Shown piece by piece: positions 17,660 through 28,558 of a stretch of DNA of 64,000 nucleotides (position 1 is the stretch's first letter; every line of letters starts with the position of its first letter). The DNA lies in assembly GCA_903842455.1 (NCBI GenBank), contig CAIMLX010000212.1:1-64000 (forward strand), given 5' to 3'. The notes under the pieces are model-generated. The model saw only the letters and a program-made list of their open reading frames with translations. It had not been told where the DNA came from and made no database searches. The stretch is from an uncultured Hyphomicrobiales bacterium. Lineage in GTDB: Bacteria; Pseudomonadota; Alphaproteobacteria; Rhizobiales; Devosiaceae. The translations under genes and the position numbers were made by a program.

Positions 17660-20656
17660 ATGCCTGCTAACCAAGCGCCGATCCTGCAGTTCCTCTCGCC
17701 GCTGCTCGACCTGATCGCGGTTCGAAACCCGATCGAGGACCAGCTCTACACCAACAACGGCGATGCGACCTTCAACCCGACGCCCCAGGCCCTGGACGGC
17801 GTTGCCGGCCACGATGAGTCACGCGGCGCAGACGTGGCCGACCTCGACGGCGACGGCGACCTCGATGCCGTCGTCGCCTATGGCTATTTCGGCCCGAGCA
17901 CGGTGTTCCTCAACGATGGCAGCGGCAACCTTGTGTCCACCGGCCAGGGGCTCGGCGGCGTGGACGTCCAGAACGTCACCCTCGGCGATTTCGACAATGA
18001 CGGCGACATCGACGCCTTCCTGGCTGCAGCCGGCGCAGCGACCGAGGGCCGCCCAAGCCAGGTCTTCTTCAATGATGGCAGCGGCAGCTTCACGGCGGGA
18101 CAGAGCGTCGGCAACGCCACCAGCATGGACTCAGAAGCGGCCGACATCGACGGCGACCTGGATATCGTGCTGGCCAACTGGCCACGGGGCAGCAATTCAA
18201 CGCCGAGTCAGGCGTGGCTGAACGACGGCACCGGCCAGTTCACGCTCGGCTACACGTTCGCCAGCGATGAATCGTGGGATGTCGATCTCGGCGACCTGAA
18301 TGGCGACGGCAAGATCGATGCTGTCCTCGGCAACAATTCCGCCCAGCGCGCCACGCTGTATCTCGGCAATGGCGATGGCACGTTCACCCAGGTGCCCGAT
18401 GCGTTGTCGGCAACGGTGGCAACCTATAGCGGCATCACCCTCGCCGACCTCGATGGCGACGGCGATCTCGACGTCGTGCAGGTGTTATCCGACCAGAACG
18501 CCGAAGTGTTGCTGAACGACGGCGCCGGCAACTTCACCTCCAGCGGCCAGACCGATATCGCCGCGTTCGGCTGGCGGCTCGATGCCGGCGACCTCGACAA
18601 TGACGGCGATATCGACATCGTCTCCACCTGGGAGCTCGGCGACGAGGCGCTGTGGATCAACGACGGCACCGGCCACTTCGCCGTCCAGGACAACTTCCTC
18701 GCTGCCACCAACATCTTCGATGTCCAGTTCGGCGCGTTCCGCAACGCCGCCTCGGCCACTCCGCCGGCGCTGGACTTCGACGAGGGCGATGTGCTCGCGG
18801 TGCTGCCGGCAGCACTTGTTTCCGATGCGGATAGCGCGACGCTGACTTCGGCGACACTCACCATCACCGGCGGATTCCCGGGATCAGGCGACCTGCTGCA
18901 GGCGGTAACCGCAGGAACCGGCATATCGGCGAGCTTTGCCAACGACGTGCTGACGCTCAGCGGCGTAGCGAGCCTCGCCGACTACCAGCAGGTTCTGCGG
19001 TCGGTCGTGTTCAGCTCGGGTTCTGATCCGACGGACGGCCAGACCCGCATGTCGCGCACCATTTCGGTCGTGCTGGACGATGGCAGCGTCGGCGGGCAGA
19101 GTGCGACGGCAGAGATCGAGATCACCGTCACCGACAACGCCAGTGCCCCCATCATAAGCTCAGGCGACGGCGATACGGCGGCCTACACGGTGCAGGAAAA
19201 TGCCACGGCGGTGGCGATCATCGAGGCCAGCGACGCCGACAACGACATCATCAGCTATTCGATCTCCGGCGGCGCCGATTCGCTGCTGTTCTCGATTGAC
19301 GCGGTTACGGGCGCGCTACGCTTCGTCGATGCGCCCGACTACGAGGCGGCAGCCGATGCCGACGAGGACAATGTCTATCTCGTCGAAGTGACGGCGAGCG
19401 ATGGCAGCCAAGCCGATACCCAGAGCATCTCGGTCACCGTGCTCAACGTGGCAGGCGTCACAATCACCGGCACCAACAGCGGCAACGTCGTCTCGGGCAG
19501 CGTGACCGCAGCGGGCCAACAATATGCCAGCGGCGAAGAGGACATGATCTACGGCCGAGGCGGGCGCGACACCCTGAGCGGGCTTGGCGGCAACGATACG
19601 CTCGATGGCGGCTCCGGCGCCGACTGGATGAGTGGCGGCAGCGGCAACGACCTCTACATCGTCGACAATATCTGCGACGTGGTGATCGAAGCGGAGGATG
19701 AAGGCGTCGATACCGTCCAGACCGCAGTCAGCTACCGGCTCGGCGCGCATGTCGAAAACCTGATCCTCACGGGCCTCTGCGCCGTGATCGGAACCGGCAA
19801 CGGTATGGCCAATTCGATTACCGGCAATGGCTTCGCCAACATCCTGATCGGCCTTGGCGGCGCCGATACGCTGGACGGCGGTGGCGGACTGGACACCGCG
19901 AGCTACGCGGGCTCCCTGCTGGGCGTGAACGTGAGCCTCAAGACCGGGCTCGGCCATGGGGGCGACGCCGAAGGCGACACCCTGATGCGGATAGAGAACC
20001 TGATCGGTTCAAGCAGAGCCGACACGCTCGAGGGCGACGACGGCTTCAACATCCTGAGTGGCGGTGCCGGCACCGACACCCTGTCGTACAAGCATGCCGG
20101 CGGTGCGGTAACGGTTGATCTCTCGAGGACCACGGTGCAGGCGACCGGCGGCAGCGGGCTGGACATAGTGAGCAATTTTGAGAACCTCACCGGGTCGGGC
20201 TATGGGGACAAGCTCACCGGCGACAAGTGGAACAACGTGCTCTCCGGTCTCGATGGCGATGACCGGCTGTCGGGCGGCAAGGGCAACGACACGCTGGAGG
20301 GCGGCCTCGGCACCGACTGGCTTACCGGCGGGGCGGGCAGCGACCGCTTCGTGTTCCGCGATTTCAGCAGCGGCGTCGACCGGATCACCGACTTTGCGAC
20401 GCGCTCCGACAAGTTGCAGATCGATGCAACGGCGTTCGGCGGGGGGCTGGTGGCGGGTGGGTCGGTAGACCTGGCCTATGCCGGCAGCGCCGGCGCAGCG
20501 AGCCATGGCCCCGGCGGCTACTTCATCTTCGACAATTCCGGAGCCGACACGGGCACGCTCTACTGGGACGCCAATGGCGGATCGGGCGGCGACGCCATGG
20601 CGATTGCCGTGCTGTCGAGCGGCATCATCGCGGCAGGTGACTTCCTGCTCGGCTAG
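17660..20656 (+). CDS. secreted FG-GAP/VCBS repeat and RTX calcium-binding protein
   Basis: The 998-residue acidic protein looks like a type I secreted surface or extracellular protein. Residues about 55-345 hold six FG-GAP/VCBS-type repeats with calcium-loop motifs (DLDGDGDLD, DFDNDGDID, DLNGDGKID and others). A cadherin-like module spans about 500-597. RTX nonapeptide blocks (GGxGxDxLxGG-like) lie at about 630-670, 728-748, 785-810 and 860-895. The end (about 895-998) matches the C-terminal region often found before a type I secretion signal. No N-terminal signal peptide is present, as expected. No type I secretion genes are nearby, so secretion would rely on an unlinked transporter. The protein has no recognisable enzyme domain, so adhesion or surface binding is inferred. 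Confidence 0.85.
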   Translation: MPANQAPILQFLSPLLDLIAVRNPIEDQLYTNNGDATFNPTPQALDGVAGHDESRGADVADLDGDGDLDAVVAYGYFGPSTVFLNDGSGNLVSTGQGLGGVDVQNVTLGDFDNDGDIDAFLAAAGAATEGRPSQVFFNDGSGSFTAGQSVGNATSMDSEAADIDGDLDIVLANWPRGSNSTPSQAWLNDGTGQFTLGYTFASDESWDVDLGDLNGDGKIDAVLGNNSAQRATLYLGNGDGTFTQVPDALSATVATYSGITLADLDGDGDLDVVQVLSDQNAEVLLNDGAGNFTSSGQTDIAAFGWRLDAGDLDNDGDIDIVSTWELGDEALWINDGTGHFAVQDNFLAATNIFDVQFGAFRNAASATPPALDFDEGDVLAVLPAALVSDADSATLTSATLTITGGFPGSGDLLQAVTAGTGISASFANDVLTLSGVASLADYQQVLRSVVFSSGSDPTDGQTRMSRTISVVLDDGSVGGQSATAEIEITVTDNASAPIISSGDGDTAAYTVQENATAVAIIEASDADNDIISYSISGGADSLLFSIDAVTGALRFVDAPDYEAAADADEDNVYLVEVTASDGSQADTQSISVTVLNVAGVTITGTNSGNVVSGSVTAAGQQYASGEEDMIYGRGGRDTLSGLGGNDTLDGGSGADWMSGGSGNDLYIVDNICDVVIEAEDEGVDTVQTAVSYRLGAHVENLILTGLCAVIGTGNGMANSITGNGFANILIGLGGADTLDGGGGLDTASYAGSLLGVNVSLKTGLGHGGDAEGDTLMRIENLIGSSRADTLEGDDGFNILSGGAGTDTLSYKHAGGAVTVDLSRTTVQATGGSGLDIVSNFENLTGSGYGDKLTGDKWNNVLSGLDGDDRLSGGKGNDTLEGGLGTDWLTGGAGSDRFVFRDFSSGVDRITDFATRSDKLQIDATAFGGGLVAGGSVDLAYAGSAGAASHGPGGYFIFDNSGADTGTLYWDANGGSGGDAMAIAVLSSGIIAAGDFLLG

Positions 20657-20698
20657 ACTGCAGGTCCGGGACGAAGCGGACCTCTGCGGATCGTGGAC

Positions 20699-20725
20699 GG
20701 AGCCGGGGCGCCACGCTCCGGCTCC
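20699..20725. terminator. bidirectional terminator
   Basis: A 12-bp stem (GGAGCCGGGGCG / CGCTCCGGCTCC, one G-U pair) with a CCA loop lies between the convergent RTX and GH38-type genes. A smaller 7-bp hairpin (AGGTCCG / CGGACCT) precedes it at 20662-20683. No long U tract is visible. Confidence 0.65.
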
Positions 20726-20734
20726 ATCGATTCA

Positions 20735-23398
20735 CTACGCTGCGCGTTCCGCCGCGATCACCAGACGAAGGGTGCGTCGCTGGTGTGGGGAGATGTCGAG
20801 GCGGATCTGGCCCGATCTCACTTCGAGCTCGGGGCCCGAGGGCTCGAGGTCGAGCGCGTCCATGGCGCGCGCCTGTGTGATGATGAAGCCGGGGATGGCG
20901 AACTTCACCGCATTGGCCGAGCTGGCGGTGTTCACGAGGTCGAGGCGGAGGGTATCGCCTGAGCGGGCGGGGCGCAGGCGGATTTCGACCGGTGCGTCGG
21001 AGGCGACGTCCAGCAGCGGCGCCGGGGCCTTGAGGTCGGCATCGTAGGCGCGCACCACGACCGGCGGGGTGCAGGCCTGGGCCGCAAAGGCGATGGCCGC
21101 GGCTTCGTCGTAGGCCGCCTGCGGGAGCAGGTGGAACCGGGCCGTGATGCGGCCGCTCTGGCTGGCGGCGAAGTTGACGTTCCAGTGGTTGTTCACCAGC
21201 TGGAAAGCCAGTTCCGGCCCATCGAGCCGCCGGCCGCCGGCCTCTTCGGTCTGGAGGCCGAAGGGCTGCACGAGGGGAGCATCCGGCGAGGCGACGACGA
21301 GCCCCATGTCGGAGGTGGCCAGCGCCGCGAAGCGCTGGACCGAGGCCCAGGTCAGGCATCCGCGGTCGAGCTGCTGGGTGGCTGCGTCGATGACGTGATC
21401 GCCGATATCGAGCTTCGCTTCGGCCCGCTCGCCGGGAGCGGCGAAGATCATGTAGAAGGCTTCGGTAGTTTCGATCCGCCGCTTTTCGAGCGCGATTGTC
21501 GCCTCGACGCCCGGGCCGTCGAAGGGCAGGCGATAGGTGACGCGCGCGGTCTCGCCATGCGGCCAGGCCAGGTCGACGTCGATCTCCGCCCCCATCAGCG
21601 TTGCACGGCCGGCGCTCACCCCGGTCACCGTGCCGGTGACCCGATTGAACGCGGTCTTCGGGTCGGGCCAGACCAGGGATTCGAGCTTGGACCAATCCGC
21701 CGCATCGACGTCATAGGCAAAGAGCGCGTTGCGGCGCTGGCTTTCATCCACCAGCGTCTCGTGCACCACGAGGCCCGATCGCAGGGTCGACGGCGAGACG
21801 TCCTTGCCGGAGGCCTTGTCGATCAGGGATGCGATGGTGCCATCGGCCGGATTGACGCTCAGGCGCCAGCGGGCGGTTTCGATCCAGTTCTCCCCGACCT
21901 GCACGAGTGCTGAACTATCGACCCTGGTGGGGCGGACCACGGCCTGGCCCCAGGCGGGCAGATCGACGGCGATGACGTGGTCGAGGGAGTGGCCGAAGCC
22001 GAAGCGCTCGACATCCATGCCCGGCAGGAAGCGGTCGCAGACATAGGAGTTGAGGATCGTCGCCGGGGCGGCGCCGCCGAGGTCGTGCGTGAGCGGCCAG
22101 TGGACGCGCCGCGGGGCGCCGGTGGGATTGAAGACGTAGTAGGCCTGCGCCTCGATCGGCACCTTGGGCGCAGTGTTGCGGCGGAACTGGATATCCCCTT
22201 CCACCTTCTGGCCGGTGACCGAACGGGCATGCGAGCGGGCCGCGGTGGTCAGCGCCTCGAGCGCGGTGGCGAACCCCTGCTGGGCGCGCTCGGTCTTCCA
22301 CGACCACTGGAAGCGGGTGAAGGGCGACTGCGACAGGTCGGTGGAGCAGTAGGCGCCCCAGGTGTGCTCGTCATAGAGGGTGATGTCCTGCACCGCCTGA
22401 TCGAGCGCCTCGGTGTCGGCGCCGGGGTGCAGCGCATTGAGCAGGTCGGCGACCGGGATCAGCCGTTCGCCGCTGCGGGCGATGGCGGTTTCGTGGGCTG
22501 TCGAGGCGACCCCGTCGGCCCAGTAGTCGGGCCAGTCGCCGGTCAGGGTCGGCGGAACGGGACCGTCCACCGTGCTGGCCTGCAGCTTGTCAAAGGCCTG
22601 GTCGAGGGTGGCGATCTCCAGCCGGGGGTGGCGGCCTTCGGCATTCCAGCGTTCGACGAAGTCGGGCAGTTCTTCGGTCGGGAAGCCGTTGTCGGGCGAG
22701 GCGGCGTTGGTGACCTGTGCCAGCACGGTAGAGTACGGGTAGACCCCGGCCTGCTCCACCCGCGCCAGCACGCGGTCCACATCCCGCTGCGATTTGTCAA
22801 GGTCGCCCTGGCTGAAATGCCAGGTCAGCGTGCCGTAGGTGTAGTGCCACGCGTGAAGGGTGGGGAGGTGCCGGCCGGACGGGGTTTCCCAGTTGAAGTA
22901 GTGCGGGGCCAGCAGGTCCGACATGCCCCGGTAGGGGTTGGAAGCCATTGCCAGCCGTTCGACCCCGGCGTCGAGCAGCAGGTCGGTCCAGTGCCAGGCA
23001 AGCCCGTTGACGTCACACTGCCAGGCGGTCCGTGCCTCGATCCCGTAGTCTGCCCGCAGGGCGCGCAACTGATCGAGGGAGCGTTCGGCCAGCGCCGGCG
23101 AGATCAGCGGCGTCCAGTGCATCGGCATGGCGCCGACCCCGATCAGCCCGGCGCGGTGCAGCGCCATGAAGCGGTCGACCTGCCCCGGCTTGGCGGCGCG
23201 CAACCAGCGCAGGGTTGTCTCGGTGACCTCGCAGGTCCAGCGGAACCGGGACGCCGTGCCCCGCCCCGCTTCGCGTTCGCAGACATCGATGGCCTTGTCG
23301 ATGATGCGGCGCTGCTGGCGGAACAGCGACTCCGCATGGTCGGTGTAGCCGAAGTCGGTGTGGGTGTGGTTGACAAGACACAGGGTATCGACGGCCAT
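20735..23398 (-). CDS. GH38-fold glycosidase-like protein 1 (DUF5054-type)
   Basis: The 887-residue protein has the layout of family 38 alpha-mannosidase-like hydrolases. The N-terminal zinc motif NHTHTDFG gives H13 and D15, the likely nucleophile aspartate lies in QCDVNGLAW, and the second zinc histidine is in DEHTWGAY. A C-terminal beta-rich half follows. There is no signal peptide, so the enzyme should act in the cytoplasm on imported oligosaccharides or glycosides. ATG 23398 is used because GGAGG sits six bases before it; the in-frame ATG at 23413 lies upstream of that box. It is the last gene of the eight-gene minus operon. Two paralogues are found on the opposite arm. Confidence 0.82.
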   Translation of the reverse strand: MAVDTLCLVNHTHTDFGYTDHAESLFRQQRRIIDKAIDVCEREAGRGTASRFRWTCEVTETTLRWLRAAKPGQVDRFMALHRAGLIGVGAMPMHWTPLISPALAERSLDQLRALRADYGIEARTAWQCDVNGLAWHWTDLLLDAGVERLAMASNPYRGMSDLLAPHYFNWETPSGRHLPTLHAWHYTYGTLTWHFSQGDLDKSQRDVDRVLARVEQAGVYPYSTVLAQVTNAASPDNGFPTEELPDFVERWNAEGRHPRLEIATLDQAFDKLQASTVDGPVPPTLTGDWPDYWADGVASTAHETAIARSGERLIPVADLLNALHPGADTEALDQAVQDITLYDEHTWGAYCSTDLSQSPFTRFQWSWKTERAQQGFATALEALTTAARSHARSVTGQKVEGDIQFRRNTAPKVPIEAQAYYVFNPTGAPRRVHWPLTHDLGGAAPATILNSYVCDRFLPGMDVERFGFGHSLDHVIAVDLPAWGQAVVRPTRVDSSALVQVGENWIETARWRLSVNPADGTIASLIDKASGKDVSPSTLRSGLVVHETLVDESQRRNALFAYDVDAADWSKLESLVWPDPKTAFNRVTGTVTGVSAGRATLMGAEIDVDLAWPHGETARVTYRLPFDGPGVEATIALEKRRIETTEAFYMIFAAPGERAEAKLDIGDHVIDAATQQLDRGCLTWASVQRFAALATSDMGLVVASPDAPLVQPFGLQTEEAGGRRLDGPELAFQLVNNHWNVNFAASQSGRITARFHLLPQAAYDEAAAIAFAAQACTPPVVVRAYDADLKAPAPLLDVASDAPVEIRLRPARSGDTLRLDLVNTASSANAVKFAIPGFIITQARAMDALDLEPSGPELEVRSGQIRLDISPHQRRTLRLVIAAERAA

Positions 23399-23502
23399 CA
23401 AAATCCTCCGCAATGGCGCTGGAAATCGAGCCGGATCACCGCAGGTGCTGGCCCACTAAAGCCTTTCGGCCGGTTGAGACTCCCGGTGCGAATGCCACCC
23501 CA

Positions 23503-24246
23503 TCAGCCGCGCCTCTCGCCCACCGGCGCCGCAGCCTCGCGGATGAAGTATTCCGGGTGGCGGTCGCGGATGACGTCGAGTTCGTGCATCACCGAGGTGA
23601 GGTGCACGGTGATGGTGCGGTCGGCGCCTTCGGCGTCGCGGGCCTTCAGCCGGTCGAGGATCTCCTCGTGCTCGCGCACGATGAAGAACATGTGCTCCTG
23701 GCTCAGCAGCGACATGCGCCGGATGCGGTCCATGTGGAACTTTGCCTCACGTACGTCATCCCAGATCGACTCGAACCCGGCCGCCTTGGCGATGAGCGCA
23801 TGGAAGCGCTCGTCGGATTGCAGGAAGCTCTGGTCATCGGCGAGGTTGGCGAAGGTGGTCTGCAGGGCGACTTCCCGCGTCATCAGCGCCGCGATCTCCG
23901 GCGTCAGCTTTTCCGCCGCGAGGCGGGCCAGCGGCCGCTCCAGCGCCTCGCGGATGAAGCGCGAGCGGGCGATGCGATCATGGCTCAGCGGCGAGACGAC
24001 GGTGCCGCGCTGCGGCAGGATTTCGACGAGGCCGCGCCGGGCCAGCCGGGCCAAAGCCTCGCGCACCGGGGTGCGGCTGACGCCGAACTCGGCCGCCAGC
24101 CGCGCTTCCGACAGTTCCTGGAACGGCGGCAGTTCCATGTCGAGGATGCGCTCCATGAGCACATCGTGCACCTGCGCGGCGATCGAGCTTTCCCGCCCGT
24201 CGTCGGAATGTGCGTTTCTCGAGCCCCGCTGAACGAAGGTGCTCAT
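23503..24246 (-). CDS. GntR family regulator (FadR/FCD subfamily)
   Basis: The 247-residue regulator has an N-terminal winged helix (about 20-90, with ARLAAEFGVSRTPVREALARL as recognition region) and a C-terminal FCD helical domain (about 100-235). In the FCD part a likely metal and ligand set is visible: an Asp and His in DERFHALI, His in VREHEEI and His in VHLTS. FCD regulators usually sense acids such as uronates, gluconate or lactate, which fits the sugar-acid enzymes upstream. Its ATG overlaps the TGA of the permease (ATGA). It may control the divergent promoter region at 30600-30730. Confidence 0.9.
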   Translation of the reverse strand: MSTFVQRGSRNAHSDDGRESSIAAQVHDVLMERILDMELPPFQELSEARLAAEFGVSRTPVREALARLARRGLVEILPQRGTVVSPLSHDRIARSRFIREALERPLARLAAEKLTPEIAALMTREVALQTTFANLADDQSFLQSDERFHALIAKAAGFESIWDDVREAKFHMDRIRRMSLLSQEHMFFIVREHEEILDRLKARDAEGADRTITVHLTSVMHELDVIRDRHPEYFIREAAAPVGERRG

Positions 24247-25130
24247 TTGGACCCAAGCTGCAGGCCGGCCATGAAGTATTTCCTCAGTGCGATGAACAAA
24301 ATCACCGTCGGAATACTCGAAATCAGCGTGGCCGTAATCACCACGTTGGGGCCCAGCGTGGAATAGGTGCCCTGCAGCGATTGCAGCGCCACCATGATGG
24401 AGCGGACCTCGATGCCGTTGGCGAGGATCGAGCTGAACAGCAGGTCGTTCCAGATGAAGGTGAACTGCAGCAGGTAGAGCGCGATCAGCGGCCCGGTGGC
24501 GTTGGGCAGGATCATCGAGGTGAACACCCGCCACTCCGATGCGCCTTCGATGCGCGCCGCCTCGTCCACTTCCTTGGTGATGCCGGAGAAGGCGTTGCGC
24601 AGCACCAGCAGCGGGAAGGGAATACACAGCGCCACATAGACCAGCAGCATGCCGCCCCAGCTGTTGATGATGCCGACGCGCTGATAACCGAACAGCAGCG
24701 GCACGAGGTACATCTGGAAGGGGAACAGCGTGCCGGTGAAGATCAGCATGAACCAGCCATTGGCGCCGATCAGGTTGAGCCGGGTCATGCCGTAGGCCGC
24801 CGCCGCCGCGATGCCCACCGCGATGGCCGCGCCGATCAGGGCGTAGCTGAACGAGTTCAGCGAGGCCTGCCCCATGTTGCCGACGGTCCAGGCCTGCACG
24901 ACGTTTTCGAGGACGGGCGCCAGCGAATCGGGCAGCTCGAGCACACCCTTGCGGGCATATTCCTCCGAGGTCTTGAAGATGGTGACGAACAGATAATAGA
25001 GCGGCGTCAGGTAGGCGATGGTCATCGCCACGATGGGCACGATCACCCAGCGGCCGCCGCTGCGATGCTCGCGGCGCTCCTTCTCGATCAGCTGGGCGAT
25101 GAACTGGGGGTTGGTGATATCGACGGCCAT
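24243..25130 (-). CDS. ABC sugar transporter permease (MalG-like)
   Basis: The 295-residue inner-membrane subunit has six predicted helices and the EAA loop EVDEAARIEGASEWRVFTSM that docks to the ATPase. The N-terminus (about 1-25) is cytoplasmic and charged. A GAGGGGAT box lies before the ATG at 25130, 11 bases after the first permease. It is of normal length for CUT1 permeases. The substrate is most likely an oligosaccharide or glycoside handled by the GH38-type proteins. The ORF continues upstream without a stop, but the ribosome binding site fixes this start. Confidence 0.9.
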   Translation of the reverse strand: MAVDITNPQFIAQLIEKERREHRSGGRWVIVPIVAMTIAYLTPLYYLFVTIFKTSEEYARKGVLELPDSLAPVLENVVQAWTVGNMGQASLNSFSYALIGAAIAVGIAAAAAYGMTRLNLIGANGWFMLIFTGTLFPFQMYLVPLLFGYQRVGIINSWGGMLLVYVALCIPFPLLVLRNAFSGITKEVDEAARIEGASEWRVFTSMILPNATGPLIALYLLQFTFIWNDLLFSSILANGIEVRSIMVALQSLQGTYSTLGPNVVITATLISSIPTVILFIALRKYFMAGLQLGSK

Positions 25131-25141
25131 CTGCAATCCCC

Positions 25142-26077
25142 TCAGCGGATGTTCTTGGAGACGCGCGACTGGACGATCGCCAGCAGCGCACTGACGCTGA
25201 TCACCATCGAGCCGAGCACCACGGCGATGGCCGAGCCATAGGCCCAGGCGCCGTTCGAGAAGGACTCGTAGTACATGTAGACCGCCAGCGAGAGCGTGCG
25301 CTTGGCCGGATAGGAACTGGCCATGACCCAGAGCAGGTCGAAGGTGGTGAAGCCGGCCGCGACGTTGAGAATGGTCACCACCAGCACCGTGGGCAGCAGC
25401 AGCGGCCAGACGATGTGGCGGAAGATCTGCCCCGGCGTGGCGCCATCGACGCGGGCCGCCTCGATGGGATCCTTCGGAATGGCGGCGAGACCGAGCAGCA
25501 GCAGCACCATGGTGATGCCGAGCGTCTGCCAGACGAAGGTGACGATGACGGCGCCGGTGATGCTGTCGGGCGAAAACAGCCAGCCATAGTCGAACGGCTG
25601 CCCGGTGGTGCCGGACACGACCGAGTTCAGCACGCCGCGCGGCGCATAGACGTAGTACCAGATGGCGCCCACCGCCGTCGGCGCCATGACGCGCGGCAGG
25701 AAGAACAGGCTCTTGAAGGTTTCCTGGAACGGGATGTTGCGCAGCAGCAGCGCCAGGCCGAGCCCGACCGCGAGCGGGAAGATGACGGCACCCACCACCC
25801 AGATGGCGGTGTTGCCCATCGCCTCGCCGAAATAGGGCAGCCGGAACAGCCGGGCGTAATTGTTGAAGCCGGCAAACTGGTCGAGGCCGGTGAACTTCTG
25901 CCACTTGGTGAAGCTGAGGATGACGTTGAAAACCACCGGCAGCAGCAGGAACAGCGCCACCATGATGACGGCCGGGGCGATGAACAGCCAGGCGACGCGC
26001 GTCTGCTGCCAGGCGACGCGGCGTTCGCGGCGGCGTGCTTCCTTGAGCACCTCGGGACTGAGCATGGCGGTGTTCAT
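25142..26077 (-). CDS. ABC sugar transporter permease (MalF-like)
   Basis: The 311-residue protein is the first permease of the same transporter. A charged cytoplasmic N-terminus (about 1-28, rich in Arg) leads to six membrane helices; the EAA signature DPIEAARVDGATPGQIFRHI lies near residue 209. A GGAG box is found upstream of ATG 26077. It follows the binding-protein gene after about 100 bases that contain a 13-bp hairpin, the same arrangement as in region A, and is followed closely by the second permease. Confidence 0.9.
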   Translation of the reverse strand: MNTAMLSPEVLKEARRRERRVAWQQTRVAWLFIAPAVIMVALFLLLPVVFNVILSFTKWQKFTGLDQFAGFNNYARLFRLPYFGEAMGNTAIWVVGAVIFPLAVGLGLALLLRNIPFQETFKSLFFLPRVMAPTAVGAIWYYVYAPRGVLNSVVSGTTGQPFDYGWLFSPDSITGAVIVTFVWQTLGITMVLLLLGLAAIPKDPIEAARVDGATPGQIFRHIVWPLLLPTVLVVTILNVAAGFTTFDLLWVMASSYPAKRTLSLAVYMYYESFSNGAWAYGSAIAVVLGSMVISVSALLAIVQSRVSKNIR

Positions 26078-26137
26078 CGACGTCTCCGTGGGCAGGAACC
26101 GGCCGCACCATTCGGGAGGGCGCGACCGGCGGGAGGA

Positions 26138-26170
26138 CCGAGGCGCTTTCGATCAGGGAAAGCGCCTCGG
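26138..26170 (-). terminator. intercistronic hairpin between binding protein and permeases
   Basis: A perfect 13-bp stem (CCGAGGCGCTTTC / GAAAGCGCCTCGG) with a 7-base loop begins eight bases after the binding-protein stop. It probably limits permease expression or stabilises the binding-protein mRNA, as in mal-type operons. There is no long U tract. Confidence 0.8.
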
Positions 26171-26177
26171 AAGCTGC

Positions 26178-27416
26178 TTACTGGTTGGCCCAGTAGTCGG
26201 CGTTGATCGTCTGCATGGTCGACATCGACTGCTGCGCCTGCTCGGGGGTCGGGTTGAACATGAATTCACCCATGGCCGCCACCAGGTCGCCCTGGATCTG
26301 CGACGGCACGGCTTCCCACCAGCGGACCAGCGCCCGCGGCTTCAGCGTGGCGACCATTTCGGCGTTCGCCGCGATGATCGAGTTAGGCGCCTCGGCCTTC
26401 ATGTTGCCGTTGTAGACCTGGACGGTCGACCCGAGCACGTTGGCGGCTTCGACGCCCATCAGGGCCTGTACGCCCTTGCCGAGGTCGGGATTGGCCTCGA
26501 GCGCGGCCTTCGAGACGACGATCGGCGAGGCTTCGACGATCACCGACTGCTGCACGTCCGGGCTGAGGGCGGGCATCAGGAAGGTGCCGAAGTCTTCACC
26601 GGCCACCATGCCGGCCTCGACGAACGAGCCCGAGTGCCAGTCGCCGACGAGGAACATCGAGGCGGTGCCATCGACGAAGTACTTCTGGTCGTCCTGCTCG
26701 CGCGGGTCGGTGAAGTAGCCCTTGGCGTACATGTCGCCCCAGACCGCGAAGGCGTTCTGGACGTCGGGGCTGTCATAGGCAACGGTGCCATCGGTCAGGC
26801 CGACGAAAGAGTCCGGGTTGGTGCCGAGCACCAGCTGGCTGAACCAGATGAAGGGCATCCAGCCGCCGGAGGCCGGCCCGTTGATCGGGGTGAAGCCGGC
26901 GGCCTTCAGCTTGTCGGCGGCGTCGGTGAACTCGGCCCAGGTGGTCGGCGGGGCGGCGATGCCGGCCTGCTCGAAGTGGTTCTTGTTGTAGAACATCACC
27001 CAGTTGGCGACGTTCAGCAGCACGCCGTAGGGCTTGCCGTCAACGCTCACCAGCGCCTGCTGGTCGGCCGAGTAGTCGCCGTTGGCGATGGCGGCTTCCC
27101 AGTAGGGGGTGAGGTCGGCGGCGATGCCGGTGGCGACCAGGTCGCTCAGCTGCTGGCCATTCCACCAGGTGAACATGGCCGGGGCATTATTGCCGGCGAT
27201 CGAGGTCTGCATGAACGCCTGGTACTTGTCGGTCGGCGTGACTTCCTGCAGCTTGATGGTGACGCCGGAGGCCGCGCTGGCGGCTTCGGCAAGGCCGGTC
27301 ATGCCGGCATTCCACGGGGTCTTGTCCGAATAGATGGCAAGCTCCTGGGCACCGGCGGCGCCGACGCTCAGCGTGGTCGCGAGGCCGACGGCCCCGATAG
27401 TCCTTAGTAGCGACAT
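26178..27416 (-). CDS. ABC transporter sugar-binding protein (family 1)
   Basis: The 412-residue periplasmic binding protein has a signal peptide at residues 1-23 (ending GAAGAQ) followed by a mature family 1 domain. Segments typical of the fold include FYNKNHFEQAGIAAPPTTWAE in the first lobe and the aromatic-rich WMPFIWFSQL that should line the sugar cleft. Its mature part is rich in Trp, suiting stacking on pyranose rings. It lies between the ATPase and the permeases, and a hairpin follows it. The ligand is inferred to be an oligosaccharide or glycoside because three GH38-type proteins are encoded in the same locus. Confidence 0.9.
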   Translation of the reverse strand: MSLLRTIGAVGLATTLSVGAAGAQELAIYSDKTPWNAGMTGLAEAASAASGVTIKLQEVTPTDKYQAFMQTSIAGNNAPAMFTWWNGQQLSDLVATGIAADLTPYWEAAIANGDYSADQQALVSVDGKPYGVLLNVANWVMFYNKNHFEQAGIAAPPTTWAEFTDAADKLKAAGFTPINGPASGGWMPFIWFSQLVLGTNPDSFVGLTDGTVAYDSPDVQNAFAVWGDMYAKGYFTDPREQDDQKYFVDGTASMFLVGDWHSGSFVEAGMVAGEDFGTFLMPALSPDVQQSVIVEASPIVVSKAALEANPDLGKGVQALMGVEAANVLGSTVQVYNGNMKAEAPNSIIAANAEMVATLKPRALVRWWEAVPSQIQGDLVAAMGEFMFNPTPEQAQQSMSTMQTINADYWANQ

Positions 27417-27457
27417 ACCGTTTACTCCCTTTGTGGTTCTGTCGTCCCGCTGCGCCG

Positions 27458-28546
<1,089 letters not shown>

Positions 28547-28558
28547 GCCGGGTCTCCC

